Assembly (NCBI RefSeq): GCF_002294985.1
Contig: NZ_NSGE01000014.1
Location: forward strand, 1 to 64,000
DNA length: 64,000 nucleotides
Direction: 5' to 3'
Source: Mesorhizobium sp. WSM3862
GTDB taxonomy: Bacteria; Pseudomonadota; Alphaproteobacteria; Rhizobiales; Rhizobiaceae
Both the position numbers and the translations under genes were made by a program. Within the stretch, counting starts at the first letter, position 1. Every line of letters starts with the position of its first letter. This document shows positions 26,366 to 34,346 of the stretch, one piece after another. The notes under the pieces were generated by a model that saw only the letters and a program-made list of their open reading frames with translations, ran no database searches and was not told where the DNA came from.

Positions 26366-27898
26366 TCAATCCATATGCGCGGCCGGCGCGCCGCCCGCGG
26401 GCGCGGCCTTCGGCTTGCGCAGCAGGATGACGAACGGAACGGCAAGCAGCGTCATCACCATCAGGAGTTTGAAGTCGTTGATGTAGGAGATCATCATCGC
26501 CTGAACGTTGACCAGCCTGTCGACCTGCGAAAGGGCCATGGGATCACCGCTCGCCGCCGCGGGCGAGGCTGCCCATAGGTTGGGGTTGTAGGGGTTGATG
26601 AAGGCCCCGAGCTCGCTGTGGTTGACCTGCGTGTTCTGCACCATCAGCGCCGCAACCACCGACACGCCGATCGACGAGCCGAGATTGCGCACAAGGCTGA
26701 ACAGCGAGGTGGCGTCGGTGCGGTAGCGCGCGTCGAGCGTGGCGAAGGCGACGGCCGAGAGCGGCACGAACACCATGCCCATGCCGAGACCCTGGATGAC
26801 GCCCGAAGAGATGATCAGCCAGTTGTCCATCTGCGGCGTGAAGCTCGCCATGGTGTAGAGCGACTGCGCGGTGAGCAGGAAGCCGATCGCGACCAGAATA
26901 CGCGCGTCGATCCTGTGCATGATGCGGCCGACGAACAGCATCGAAATCATCGTGCCGATACCGCGCGGGCCGAGCACCACGCCGATGGTGACGGTCGGGT
27001 AGCCGAAGATGTTGGCAAGCATCGGCGGCAGCAGCGACATCGAAGCCAGGATCAGCACGCCCATGACGAAGATGAAGCCGAGCCCGGTCACGAAATTGCG
27101 GTCGAGGAATATCTTTGGATCGATGAAGGGACGTTCGGACGTCACCGTGTGGATGATGAACACCCAGAAGCCGGTGATCGACAGCGCAAGCTCGATCCAG
27201 ATCTCTGTCGAGGAGAACCAGTCGACCTCGCCGCCGCGGTCGAGCATCAGCTGCAGCGCGCCGACGCCGAGCGAGATCATGGCGAAGCCGAAGAAATCGA
27301 AGCTGCGCACGCGCTTGGCGACGACAGGCAGATAGGCGGCCATGCCGATGAAGGCGAGGATGCCGACCGGCAGGTTGATGAAGAACACCCAGCGCCAGTT
27401 GAAATTCTCGGTCAGCCAGCCGCCGAGCGTCGGGCCGAGGATCGGTCCCAGCATGATGCCGGCGCCCCAAATGGCCATGGCCTGGCCATGGCGTTCGCGG
27501 GGATTGATATCGAGCAGGAAGGTCTGCGACAGCGGCACGATCGCCGCTCCGAACACACCCTGCAGCAGGCGGAAGAGCACCATCGTCTCGAGGCTCCACG
27601 CCATGCCGCAAAGCATGGAGAAGATGGTGAAGCCGACGACGGAGGCCAGGAACAGCTCCTTGCGGCCGAGGCGGTCGGCGAGCCAGCCGGTGACCGGCGT
27701 CATGATGGCGGCGGCGACGATATAGGAGGTCAGCACCCAGTTGATGTTGTCGGGCGAGGCGCCGAGGTCGCCGGTCATGGTCGGCAGCGCGACATTGGCG
27801 ATCGTGGTGTCGAGCGCCTGCATGACCGTCGCCAGCATCAGCGCGACCGTGATCAGGCCGCGGTGCGGTACTTCCTTGAAGGGTTCGGGCGTGCTCAT
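26366..27898 (-). CDS. emrB: DHA2 family multidrug efflux MFS transporter (EmrB-like)
   Basis: 510 residues from the ATG at 27898. It has 14 predicted membrane segments. DHA2 motif C-type sequence MQALDTTIANVALPTM opens the protein (motif D1), motif A is GWLADRLGRKELF, and GAGIMLGPILGPTLGG is antiporter motif C. It is an inner-membrane proton-driven drug exporter that works with the EmrA-like adaptor encoded upstream and an outer-membrane channel elsewhere. It is the last gene of marR-emrA-emrB; a 297-nt spacer separates it from emrA. Confidence 0.92.
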   Translation of the reverse strand: MSTPEPFKEVPHRGLITVALMLATVMQALDTTIANVALPTMTGDLGASPDNINWVLTSYIVAAAIMTPVTGWLADRLGRKELFLASVVGFTIFSMLCGMAWSLETMVLFRLLQGVFGAAIVPLSQTFLLDINPRERHGQAMAIWGAGIMLGPILGPTLGGWLTENFNWRWVFFINLPVGILAFIGMAAYLPVVAKRVRSFDFFGFAMISLGVGALQLMLDRGGEVDWFSSTEIWIELALSITGFWVFIIHTVTSERPFIDPKIFLDRNFVTGLGFIFVMGVLILASMSLLPPMLANIFGYPTVTIGVVLGPRGIGTMISMLFVGRIMHRIDARILVAIGFLLTAQSLYTMASFTPQMDNWLIISSGVIQGLGMGMVFVPLSAVAFATLDARYRTDATSLFSLVRNLGSSIGVSVVAALMVQNTQVNHSELGAFINPYNPNLWAASPAAASGDPMALSQVDRLVNVQAMMISYINDFKLLMVMTLLAVPFVILLRKPKAAPAGGAPAAHMD

Positions 27899-27939
27899 GG
27901 TGCTGAACTTCCAGCAGGTAACAAAAACGGGTACATTGG

Positions 27940-28076
27940 GTTTCCGGGCGGCGAGGCCTTCCTTTGAGACCCTCGTCGCGGTGGGACGCGAGGACCGATG
28001 TGGGGGTTACATCGACCGGAAGTCTCTGTTGGAGCGGATACCTGCCGCCCGGAAACCTGAGGACCGACAGGTCGGT
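27940..28076 (-). other. Self-complementary spacer between emrA and emrB (candidate structured RNA or repeat)
   Basis: Inside the emrA-emrB gap a 13-bp perfect inverted repeat (GTTTCCGGGCGGC at 27940-27952; GCCGCCCGGAAAC at 28044-28056) closes about 90 nt. The closed part holds the hairpin CGATGT/ACATCG (27996-28014) and the CCTCG/CGAGG pairing (27971-27993). Just outside is ACCGAC-AG-GTCGGT (28063-28076). The transcript of the operon would fold into a multi-branched structure 40 nt before the emrB start. A regulatory leader, a processing site or an inserted palindromic repeat are possible. No known riboswitch class is recognised. Confidence 0.5.
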
Positions 28077-28195
28077 GTCGAAAGCTTCAACTTCGATCAA
28101 AGCCGCGACGCGGCTCGCCTCAAACGCTTGGCTTTCCCTCCATCCCTTCAGAGCATTCCCTTGCGGCCGCTCATGCCCGCGGGCTTCACCTTGCG

Positions 28196-29380
28196 TTATT
28201 GCGCGTGCTCGCCGGCCGTGGCGTGACCGAAGATCGACGGCAGGCCACGCGCGACGCCGGTATCGACGGTGACCGTCGCGCTCATGCCGGTGCGCAGCGC
28301 CATCTTGGCGTCGGGGTCGGTCAGTTCCAGGCGCACGGGAATGCGCTGGGTGACCTTGACCCAGTTGCCGGTGGCGTTCTGGGCGGGCAACAGCGAGAAC
28401 TCGGCGCCGGTGCCGGCGCCGATCGCCTTGACGGTCGCCTCGAAGGTCCGGCCCGGATAGGTGTCGACTACGATCTCGGCCTTCTGGCCCGGCTTCATAT
28501 GGGTCAGCTGGGTTTCCTTGAAATTGGCGTCGATCCAGGTGTCATCCGTCTCGACCAGCGCGAACAGCGGCGTGCCGACGGAGACATACTGGCCGATCTT
28601 GAAGGACGAGGCCTGGTAGACGATGCCGTCCGATGGCGCCTTCACCGTGGTCTGCGAGAGGTTGTAGGCGGCCTTGTCGCGCGCGGCGAGCGCCGACATC
28701 ACGCTCGGATGCTTGTCGGTCTCGATGTCGGGGTTGCCGCCAAGCGCCGCCTTGGCGCTGATGATGCCCTGCTCGGCGACCGCAAGCTGCTGCTTGGCCT
28801 TGTCGAGGTCGTTGCGGGCCTCGTCCAGCGACGACTTGGCATTGATGCCCTTCTCAGCGAGATCGGCGGCGCGGTCATATTGCGACTGCGCATAGTCGAC
28901 CTCGCTCTTGGCCGACTTCTGCTGCGCCATCGCCTGGCTGTAGGCGGCGCGCAGCTGCTCGACATTGAGCCGCGCGGCGGCGACAGCCGCGTCGGCCTGG
29001 GCCAGCGCGATCTTGTAAGGCTCGGGATCGATGACGAAGAGAAGGTCGCCCGCCTTGACCGTCTGGTTGTCGGCAATGCCGACCTGGACGATGCGGCCGG
29101 CCGTGTCGGAGGCGATCGAAATCCGGGCCTGCTGCAGGTTGGCGTTCTCGGTCTCCTGGTAGCGACCGCCGGTGACCCAAACATAGGCGCCGCCGGCGAG
29201 CAACGCCAGCGGCAGGGCGACCATCAAAAGGAAACGGCCGGTGCGGCGCTTCTTCCTCGGTGCTGCCGGTGCGGGCTGCGGCTCCGCTGCCGCGGAGACT
29301 GGCGCAGCGTCCGGCTTCGTCGGCGCTTCCATCTCGAGCTTGGTGACGTTGTCGTCTGCTTTCTTGGCTGCCGCGTTCAT
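28196..29380 (-). CDS. emrA: HlyD/EmrA family efflux periplasmic adaptor
   Basis: 394 residues from the ATG at 29380. A long cytoplasmic Ala/Pro-rich head precedes one membrane helix (FLLMVALPLALLAGGAYVWV). The periplasmic part has a biotinyl-lipoyl-like half (GRIVQVGIADNQTVKAGDLL), a long coiled-coil hairpin (about residues 125-225, many Ala/Gln/Glu heptads), and the second lipoyl and beta-barrel parts (TTVKAPSDGIV). It links the EmrB-like pump to an outer-membrane channel. Its start overlaps the marR stop by four bases, so the regulator and adaptor are coupled. Confidence 0.92.
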   Translation of the reverse strand: MNAAAKKADDNVTKLEMEAPTKPDAAPVSAAAEPQPAPAAPRKKRRTGRFLLMVALPLALLAGGAYVWVTGGRYQETENANLQQARISIASDTAGRIVQVGIADNQTVKAGDLLFVIDPEPYKIALAQADAAVAAARLNVEQLRAAYSQAMAQQKSAKSEVDYAQSQYDRAADLAEKGINAKSSLDEARNDLDKAKQQLAVAEQGIISAKAALGGNPDIETDKHPSVMSALAARDKAAYNLSQTTVKAPSDGIVYQASSFKIGQYVSVGTPLFALVETDDTWIDANFKETQLTHMKPGQKAEIVVDTYPGRTFEATVKAIGAGTGAEFSLLPAQNATGNWVKVTQRIPVRLELTDPDAKMALRTGMSATVTVDTGVARGLPSIFGHATAGEHAQ

Positions 29381-29865
29381 GCTGCCCGCCCTTCCGAATT
29401 CTTGATCTTTTCGAGGGACGACGTCTCGCCGTCCGTCAAATTCTGCACGATGGTGTCAAGCACCTGGATCAGGATGCGACGGTCTTCCGGCGACACGCCG
29501 ATGAGCGATTCCTCATAGACCTCGCCGGCAAGGCTTTTGACATCGGCGTAGGCTGCGTTGGCCTTTTCGGTCGGGAAGATCATGCGCACACGCCGGTCGG
29601 CCGCGTCGGCGCGACGCTCGATCCAGCCGCCCTCCTCCATCCGGTCGACGAGGCGAGAGACGCTGATCGGCTCGATCTCGAGCAGCTCGGCAAGCCGCGC
29701 CTGCGCGACACCGGCCTCCTTGGCGACGCGGACGAGAAGCCGCCATTGCGCCGAGGAAAGGCCCAACCCGCTGGCGCGCGCCTCGAAGCGCTTGCGCATG
29801 AGGCGCTGCACGTCGTGGATCAAAAATCCCAATCTGTCGATGCCGTCTGAAACCATGAGCGGCAT
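29377..29865 (-). CDS. MarR family transcriptional regulator of the emrAB-like operon
   Basis: 162 residues from the ATG at 29865; the ATG at 29856 is an alternative. The winged-helix core shows LGLSSAQWRLLVRVAKEAG, then the recognition-helix area LAELLEIEPISVSRLVDRME, and the wing ERRADAADRRVRMIFPT with its conserved Asp-x-Arg. It lies at the head of the operon and overlaps emrA by four bases. MarR proteins typically repress their own efflux operon and release it on binding a drug-like ligand. A dyad just upstream (29870-29885) fits autoregulation. Confidence 0.9.
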   Translation of the reverse strand: MPLMVSDGIDRLGFLIHDVQRLMRKRFEARASGLGLSSAQWRLLVRVAKEAGVAQARLAELLEIEPISVSRLVDRMEEGGWIERRADAADRRVRMIFPTEKANAAYADVKSLAGEVYEESLIGVSPEDRRILIQVLDTIVQNLTDGETSSLEKIKNSEGRAA

Positions 29866-29869
29866 ATAT

Positions 29870-29885
29870 AATAAGCGTGCTTACT
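29870..29885 (-). promoter_or_regulatory. Probable MarR operator and promoter of the marR-emrAB operon
   Basis: AATAAGC-GT-GCTTACT is a near-perfect dyad (one mismatch in 7-bp arms) immediately upstream of the marR start. On the minus strand it overlaps a possible -35 TTGAAT and an AT-rich -10 (TATATG) 17 nt apart. Position and symmetry match a MarR dimer site that would block RNA polymerase. The assignment is inference from position. Confidence 0.55.
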
Positions 29886-30129
29886 ATTCAAGTGGCATGC
29901 GTTGTTCCAGGAGCCGGCAACCGCATGCGGCCATGCCAGGGCTGCATGGTCGAAGCTCGCCAAGGCGGGCATGAGAGCGCCACAGAGCGCCGGCTCCGGC
30001 GTCGTCTTCAGGCAATGGGTGCATGGCACAGTGCCAACCGCCTGGCATCCAATGTGTTTTAGCAGCTGTGCTGGTGCCGTTCGGCATGTTTGTGATACAT
30101 CTGGCGGCGAGGATCGGGGGATCATCGCA

Positions 30130-30738
30130 ATGCCGACGCTCTATGCGCTGAAGCCGGCTTTCCAGGACAGGTTGCGGCCGCTGGTCAACAGGTTGGCTGC
30201 ATCGGGCATGACCGCCAACGGCATAACGATCGCGGCTGCGCTGCTGTCCATCGCGGCTGGATCGGCGATCGCGATCCTCCCCGATTGGAGCCCGCTGCTC
30301 TTCCTCATCCCCCTGGTGCTTTTCCTGCGCATGGCGCTCAACGCCATTGACGGCATGCTGGCACGGGAACATGGCCAGGCTTCGACGCTCGGCATGTACC
30401 TCAACGAGATCTGCGATGTCGTCTCCGACCTTGCGCTGATCCTGCCGTTTGCCGCCCTCTCCCAATTCGGCGCCTGGGGCGTCGTCGCCTTTGCCATCGC
30501 CGCGGCGCTCACCGAGTTCGCCGGCGTGCTCGGCATCGCCGCCGGGATCGGGCGAAACTATGCCGGGCCGTTCGGCAAGAGCGACAGGGCGCTGGCGCTC
30601 GGCGTGGTCGCCGTGCTCGCCGCGGCCGGGCTCTGGCCGGAGGCAATCGCGCCGTTTGTGTTTCCGGCCATGGCTACGCTTTCGCTGCTGACCGCCATAA
30701 ACCGGATACGCGCCGGTCTTATTGGCAGCACCGGCTGA
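30130..30738 (+). CDS. CDP-alcohol phosphatidyltransferase family protein (YnbA-like)
   Basis: 202 residues from the ATG at 30130. Six hydrophobic helices surround the CDP-alcohol phosphotransferase signature. Here it reads N71-x2-D74-G75-x2-A78-R79-x8-G88-x3-N92-x3-D96, so two of the four canonical Asp positions are Asn, though further acidic residues follow (E93, D100). As I recall, E. coli YnbA shares the same changes, along with the nearby RMALNA and AGPFGKSDRAL stretches, which would make them subfamily features. It would transfer a phosphatidyl group from a CDP-lipid to an alcohol at the inner membrane; donor and acceptor are unknown. First gene of a six-gene cluster. Confidence 0.85.
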   Translation: MPTLYALKPAFQDRLRPLVNRLAASGMTANGITIAAALLSIAAGSAIAILPDWSPLLFLIPLVLFLRMALNAIDGMLAREHGQASTLGMYLNEICDVVSDLALILPFAALSQFGAWGVVAFAIAAALTEFAGVLGIAAGIGRNYAGPFGKSDRALALGVVAVLAAAGLWPEAIAPFVFPAMATLSLLTAINRIRAGLIGSTG

Positions 30739-30774
30739 GCACCGAGACTCGCCATGCCGTCCGGGGGAACCACC

Positions 30775-32562
30775 ATGCTTCACGAACAGGTCGCCAGCGC
30801 GCCGGCGGACGGACTTGCGCGGCAGGCGCAGGAACGCACCTTCCGCAGCCATGACGGCACGCAGATCTTTTACCGCTACTGGCCGGCGATGCAGGCCACG
30901 ACCAAGGGCGCGGTCGTGCTCTTCCATCGCGGGCACGAGCATGGCGGCCGCATGGCGCATCTCGTCGACGAACTCAGCCTGCCCGACTACGCCTTCTATG
31001 CCTGGGATGCGCGCGGCAACGGCCGCTCCGCCGGCGAGCGCGGCTACGCTCCGTCTTTCGCCGCGCTGGTGCGCGATATCGACTGTTTCATGCGCGAGAT
31101 CGCCGCCAGGGACGGTTTTGCCGCGCAGGACATCGCGTTGATCGCGCAGTCCTTCGGCGCGGTGCTGGCGGCCGCGTGGGTGCACGACTATGCGCCCAAG
31201 CTGCGCGCCATGGTGCTCGCCTCGCCCGCCTTCTCGGTGAAACTCTATGTCCCTTTCGCCAAGGAAGGCATCGCGCTGTGGCAAAAGATCAAGGGGCGCT
31301 TCTTCGTCAATTCCTACGTCAAGGCGAACCTTCTCACTCATGACCCTGTGCGCATCGCTTCCTTCGAAAACGACAAGCTGATCACAAGGCCGATCGCCTC
31401 GAACATTCTGGTCGAGCTCTATCAGCACGCGGCGCGCATCGTTGCCGATGCGCGCGCCATCACCGTGCCGACGCAGCTTCTTCTGTCGGGCAGCGACTGG
31501 GTGGTGCGGCACGCGCCGCAGCACGAGTTCTTCGTCAATCTCGGCAGCCGCGCGAAGGAGCGCCACGTGCTGCCGGGCTTCTTCCACGATACGCTGGGCG
31601 AGCGCGACCGCGCCAAGGCGCTCGACCTGATCCGGCCGTTCCTTGAAGCGCAGTTCGCGGCACCCGCGGAAGCTGTCGACCTGAAGCAGGCGGACATCGC
31701 CGGCTACACGCGCGACGAGGCCGACCGCCTCGCCTCGCCGCTCGATCTGCTTTCGCCCAGGGGCCTCTACTGGGCGATGAGCCGCGCCTTCATCCGCATC
31801 GGCAGCTGGTTCTCGCAAGGCATGAAGGTCGGCGTCACCACCGGCTTCGATTCCGGTTCGACGCTCGACTATGTCTATGAGAACGAGCCGCGCGGCCTGG
31901 GGCCGATCGGCCGCATGGTCGACCGGACCTTCCTCGACGCCATCGGCTGGCGCGGCATCCGCCAGCGCAAGCTTCACATCGAAGAGCTGATCGGCTCGGC
32001 GCTGGCAATGCTGAAGGCCGCTGGGCGGCCGACCAACATCCTGGACATTGCGTCTGGTCACGGTCGCTACGTCCTCGATGCGATCGACATGAGCCGGGAG
32101 CAACCGACCAGCGTTCGGCTGCGCGACTATTCCGACCTCAATGTCGAGCGCGGCCGCAAGCTGATCGCCGAGCGGCAATTGCCGGCCAGCGTATCGTTCC
32201 AGCGCGCCGACGCCTTCGACGGCGACGGGCTCGCCGCGCTCGATCCGGCGCCGGACCTCGCCATCGTCTCCGGCCTTTACGAGCTCTTCTCCGACAATGC
32301 GCTGATTGCGCGCTCGCTCGGTGGCCTTGCCCGCGCCATGCAGCCGGGCAGCCTGCTCATTTACACCAACCAGCCCTGGCACCCGCAGCTCGAAATGATC
32401 GCGCGCAGCCTGACCTCGCATCGCGGCGGCCAGGCCTGGGTGATGCGGCGGCGCACGCAAGGCGAGATGGATCAGCTGGTCGAGGCGGCAGGCTTCGAGA
32501 AGCTCGACCAGCGCATCGACCAATGGGGCATCTTCACCGTCTCGCTGGCAAGGCGGCTTTAG
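30775..32562 (+). CDS. Alpha/beta-hydrolase - class I methyltransferase fusion (YnbC-like)
   Basis: 595 residues from the ATG at 30775, preferred over 30754 because GGGGGA lies 7-12 nt before it. Residues about 20-290 form a monoglyceride-lipase-like hydrolase: HRGHEHGGRM (oxyanion loop), AQSFG with nucleophile Ser126, candidate acid Asp241 (SGSDW) and His271 (GFFHDT). The elbow has Ala in place of the first Gly of GxSxG. Residues about 380-595 form a SAM methyltransferase: motif I LDIASGHGRYV (424 onward), then LRDYSDLNVERG and a GLYELFSDNALI stretch. The same two-domain order is found in E. coli YnbC. It lies 36 nt after the phosphatidyltransferase gene. It could deacylate and methylate a lipid; the order of events is unknown. 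Confidence 0.88.
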   Translation: MLHEQVASAPADGLARQAQERTFRSHDGTQIFYRYWPAMQATTKGAVVLFHRGHEHGGRMAHLVDELSLPDYAFYAWDARGNGRSAGERGYAPSFAALVRDIDCFMREIAARDGFAAQDIALIAQSFGAVLAAAWVHDYAPKLRAMVLASPAFSVKLYVPFAKEGIALWQKIKGRFFVNSYVKANLLTHDPVRIASFENDKLITRPIASNILVELYQHAARIVADARAITVPTQLLLSGSDWVVRHAPQHEFFVNLGSRAKERHVLPGFFHDTLGERDRAKALDLIRPFLEAQFAAPAEAVDLKQADIAGYTRDEADRLASPLDLLSPRGLYWAMSRAFIRIGSWFSQGMKVGVTTGFDSGSTLDYVYENEPRGLGPIGRMVDRTFLDAIGWRGIRQRKLHIEELIGSALAMLKAAGRPTNILDIASGHGRYVLDAIDMSREQPTSVRLRDYSDLNVERGRKLIAERQLPASVSFQRADAFDGDGLAALDPAPDLAIVSGLYELFSDNALIARSLGGLARAMQPGSLLIYTNQPWHPQLEMIARSLTSHRGGQAWVMRRRTQGEMDQLVEAAGFEKLDQRIDQWGIFTVSLARRL

Positions 32563-32574
32563 GACCACCGCCGC

Positions 32575-33906
32575 ATGCCTTCCAGTGCCGAGCCCCCGCC
32601 ACTTTCACCCAGCGCCGAGCCCTATGGGCGTGTCGTCCTGCGCGCAGCGCTGTGGCTCGCATGCCTTGCGCCTTTCTTCTATTCGACCTACGGCTTCGCC
32701 AATTGGCTCGCCTCGACGCGCGACCATGTCGGCAGCATCGTGTTCTCCTGGGAACACCATGTTCCGTTCGTCGCCTGGACGATCGTGCCCTACTGGTCGA
32801 TCAACCTGTTCTACGGACTGTCGCTCCTGCTCAACGACAGCCGCCAGGGCGTCGACCGGCTGGCCGGCCGCTACCTCACCGCGCAGATCATCGCCGTCGC
32901 CTGCTTCATCCTGTTTCCGCTGACCGCCACATTCGTGCGGCCGGAAACGAGCGGCCTGCCGGGTTTCCTGTTTGCGGTGCTCGGCGGCTTCGACAAGCCG
33001 TTCAACCAGGCGCCGTCGCTGCATATCGCGCTGTTGGTGATCATCTGGGATCATTGGCGCCAGCGCCTCGCCGGTCCTTTGCTGGGGCTCTGGCACGGCT
33101 GGTGCTTTCTGATCGGCGCCTCGGTGCTGACCACCTGGCAGCATCATTTCATCGACATCCCGACCGGCGCGCTGCTCGGCTTCTTCGCCCTGTGGCTCTT
33201 TCCGGCACGGGGCGAGCTGCCGTTCGCCGGTTTCCGCCTGACTACCGACGGCAAGGCACTGCGGCTTGCGCTATACTACGCGCTGGGCGCCGCTCTGGCG
33301 CTAACGGGCGCTGCGGCCGGCGCCTTCTTCTCCGCCCTCGCCTTGTTGCTTCTATGGCCTTCGCTGGCGCTGGCCATCGTCGCCTTCGCCTATGCCGGCG
33401 CCGGCGCGAAAGTGTTCCAGAAGACCGCGGATGGCCGTGTGTTGCTGGCAAGCCGCATCCTGCTTTGGCCCTATCGTCTGGGCGCCAAGGTCAATGTCTG
33501 GGCCTGGACGCGCAAGCTGCCGCCGGTCGTGGCGGTCAGCGACGGCGTCTTCCTTGGGCGGTTCCCGAACGCCGCCGAGGCTGACGGCTTCGGCACGGTG
33601 ATCGATCTCGCCGCCGAGCTTGAGCGACCGGGCGACGCGCCGGGCCGCTGGCAAAGCTTCGGCATGCTCGATCTGCTGCCGCCGCCGGCGGATACGCTCG
33701 ACCAAGCGGTGGCCGCGATCGAGCCGGCGCGCCGGCATGGCACGGTGCTGGTCTGCTGCGCGCTCGGCTTCCAGCGCAGCGCCACCGTCGTCGCCGGATG
33801 GCTCGTCGCGACCGGCCGCTCGCACACGCCATCCCACGCGCGCAAGCAGCTCGCCGCGTCCGGACGACCGGTGCATCTTCGCGTCGGGCTGGATGAGCCG
33901 GCATGA
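32575..33906 (+). CDS. PAP2-type lipid phosphatase - dual-specificity/tyrosine phosphatase fusion (YnbD-like)
   Basis: 443 residues from the ATG at 32575. The N-terminal half is a multi-pass PAP2-like membrane domain with KPFNQAPSLH (147-150 PSLH, second PAP2 motif) and TTWQHHFIDIPTG (His190/191 and Asp194, third motif). The usual KxxxxxxRP first motif is present only loosely. After further membrane helices the C-terminal domain (about 315-443) is a cysteine phosphatase with C395-ALGFQ-R401, the Cx5R P-loop. The two activities could remove phosphate from a lipid on opposite membrane faces. It starts 12 nt after the YnbC-like gene and overlaps the next gene by four bases. Confidence 0.88.
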   Translation: MPSSAEPPPLSPSAEPYGRVVLRAALWLACLAPFFYSTYGFANWLASTRDHVGSIVFSWEHHVPFVAWTIVPYWSINLFYGLSLLLNDSRQGVDRLAGRYLTAQIIAVACFILFPLTATFVRPETSGLPGFLFAVLGGFDKPFNQAPSLHIALLVIIWDHWRQRLAGPLLGLWHGWCFLIGASVLTTWQHHFIDIPTGALLGFFALWLFPARGELPFAGFRLTTDGKALRLALYYALGAALALTGAAAGAFFSALALLLLWPSLALAIVAFAYAGAGAKVFQKTADGRVLLASRILLWPYRLGAKVNVWAWTRKLPPVVAVSDGVFLGRFPNAAEADGFGTVIDLAAELERPGDAPGRWQSFGMLDLLPPPADTLDQAVAAIEPARRHGTVLVCCALGFQRSATVVAGWLVATGRSHTPSHARKQLAASGRPVHLRVGLDEPA

Positions 33907-34346
33907 CGGACGAGACCTACCAGCAGCGGACAGCCGCCTTTGCCGCCATGCTGATCAAGCACGCCGCGTGGCCGGCCGCGATCGTGCTCGTCTGCGACGG
34001 CTTCTGGCCTTTGGTCGCCTCGGCGCGCGGCGCGCTCCAGGCGCCGATCGCGGTGCTGGCGCTGCTGGTCGCGGCGGCAAGCGCCGTCGTGGTGCTTGGG
34101 TTTTCGGCGCTTCTCGCCTTCGACGCGCTGCTGTTCCGGCTGATGGCGAGCCATGACGATGAGCGTTCGGGATGCGCCGCTGTCGACGACGTCCTGGCGC
34201 GCATGCGGCTCAAGCCCGCCTCCTCGTCTCCGCGCCCCCTCGACGACCGCATCGCCGGAACGCGCCGCCTGCTTGCCCGGCAGCGCATCGCCTTCGCGAT
34301 CTTCGTCATCGCGTTCCTGACAGCCGGATTCTGGATGCCGGGATGA
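33903..34346 (+). CDS. Small membrane protein of the lipid gene cluster, unknown function
   Basis: 147 residues from the ATG at 33903 (ATGA overlap with the previous stop). Three hydrophobic stretches are visible: about 22-42, 46-82 (long, probably two helices or one with a bend) and a final one at about 127-145 (IAFAIFVIAFLTAGFW). A polar loop with Ser/Pro/Arg (about 85-125) lies between. I do not recognise a family. Overlap on both sides shows that it is translated with the lipid enzymes, so it may be a scaffold or subunit. Confidence 0.8.
   Translation: MTDETYQQRTAAFAAMLIKHAAWPAAIVLVCDGFWPLVASARGALQAPIAVLALLVAAASAVVVLGFSALLAFDALLFRLMASHDDERSGCAAVDDVLARMRLKPASSSPRPLDDRIAGTRRLLARQRIAFAIFVIAFLTAGFWMPG

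Noticed and set aside
29884..32568. 894-codon open frame on the minus strand opposite the first two lipid genes
   Set aside because: It is antisense to two genes with clear catalytic motifs and spans the gap between them; composition is typical of a mirror frame.
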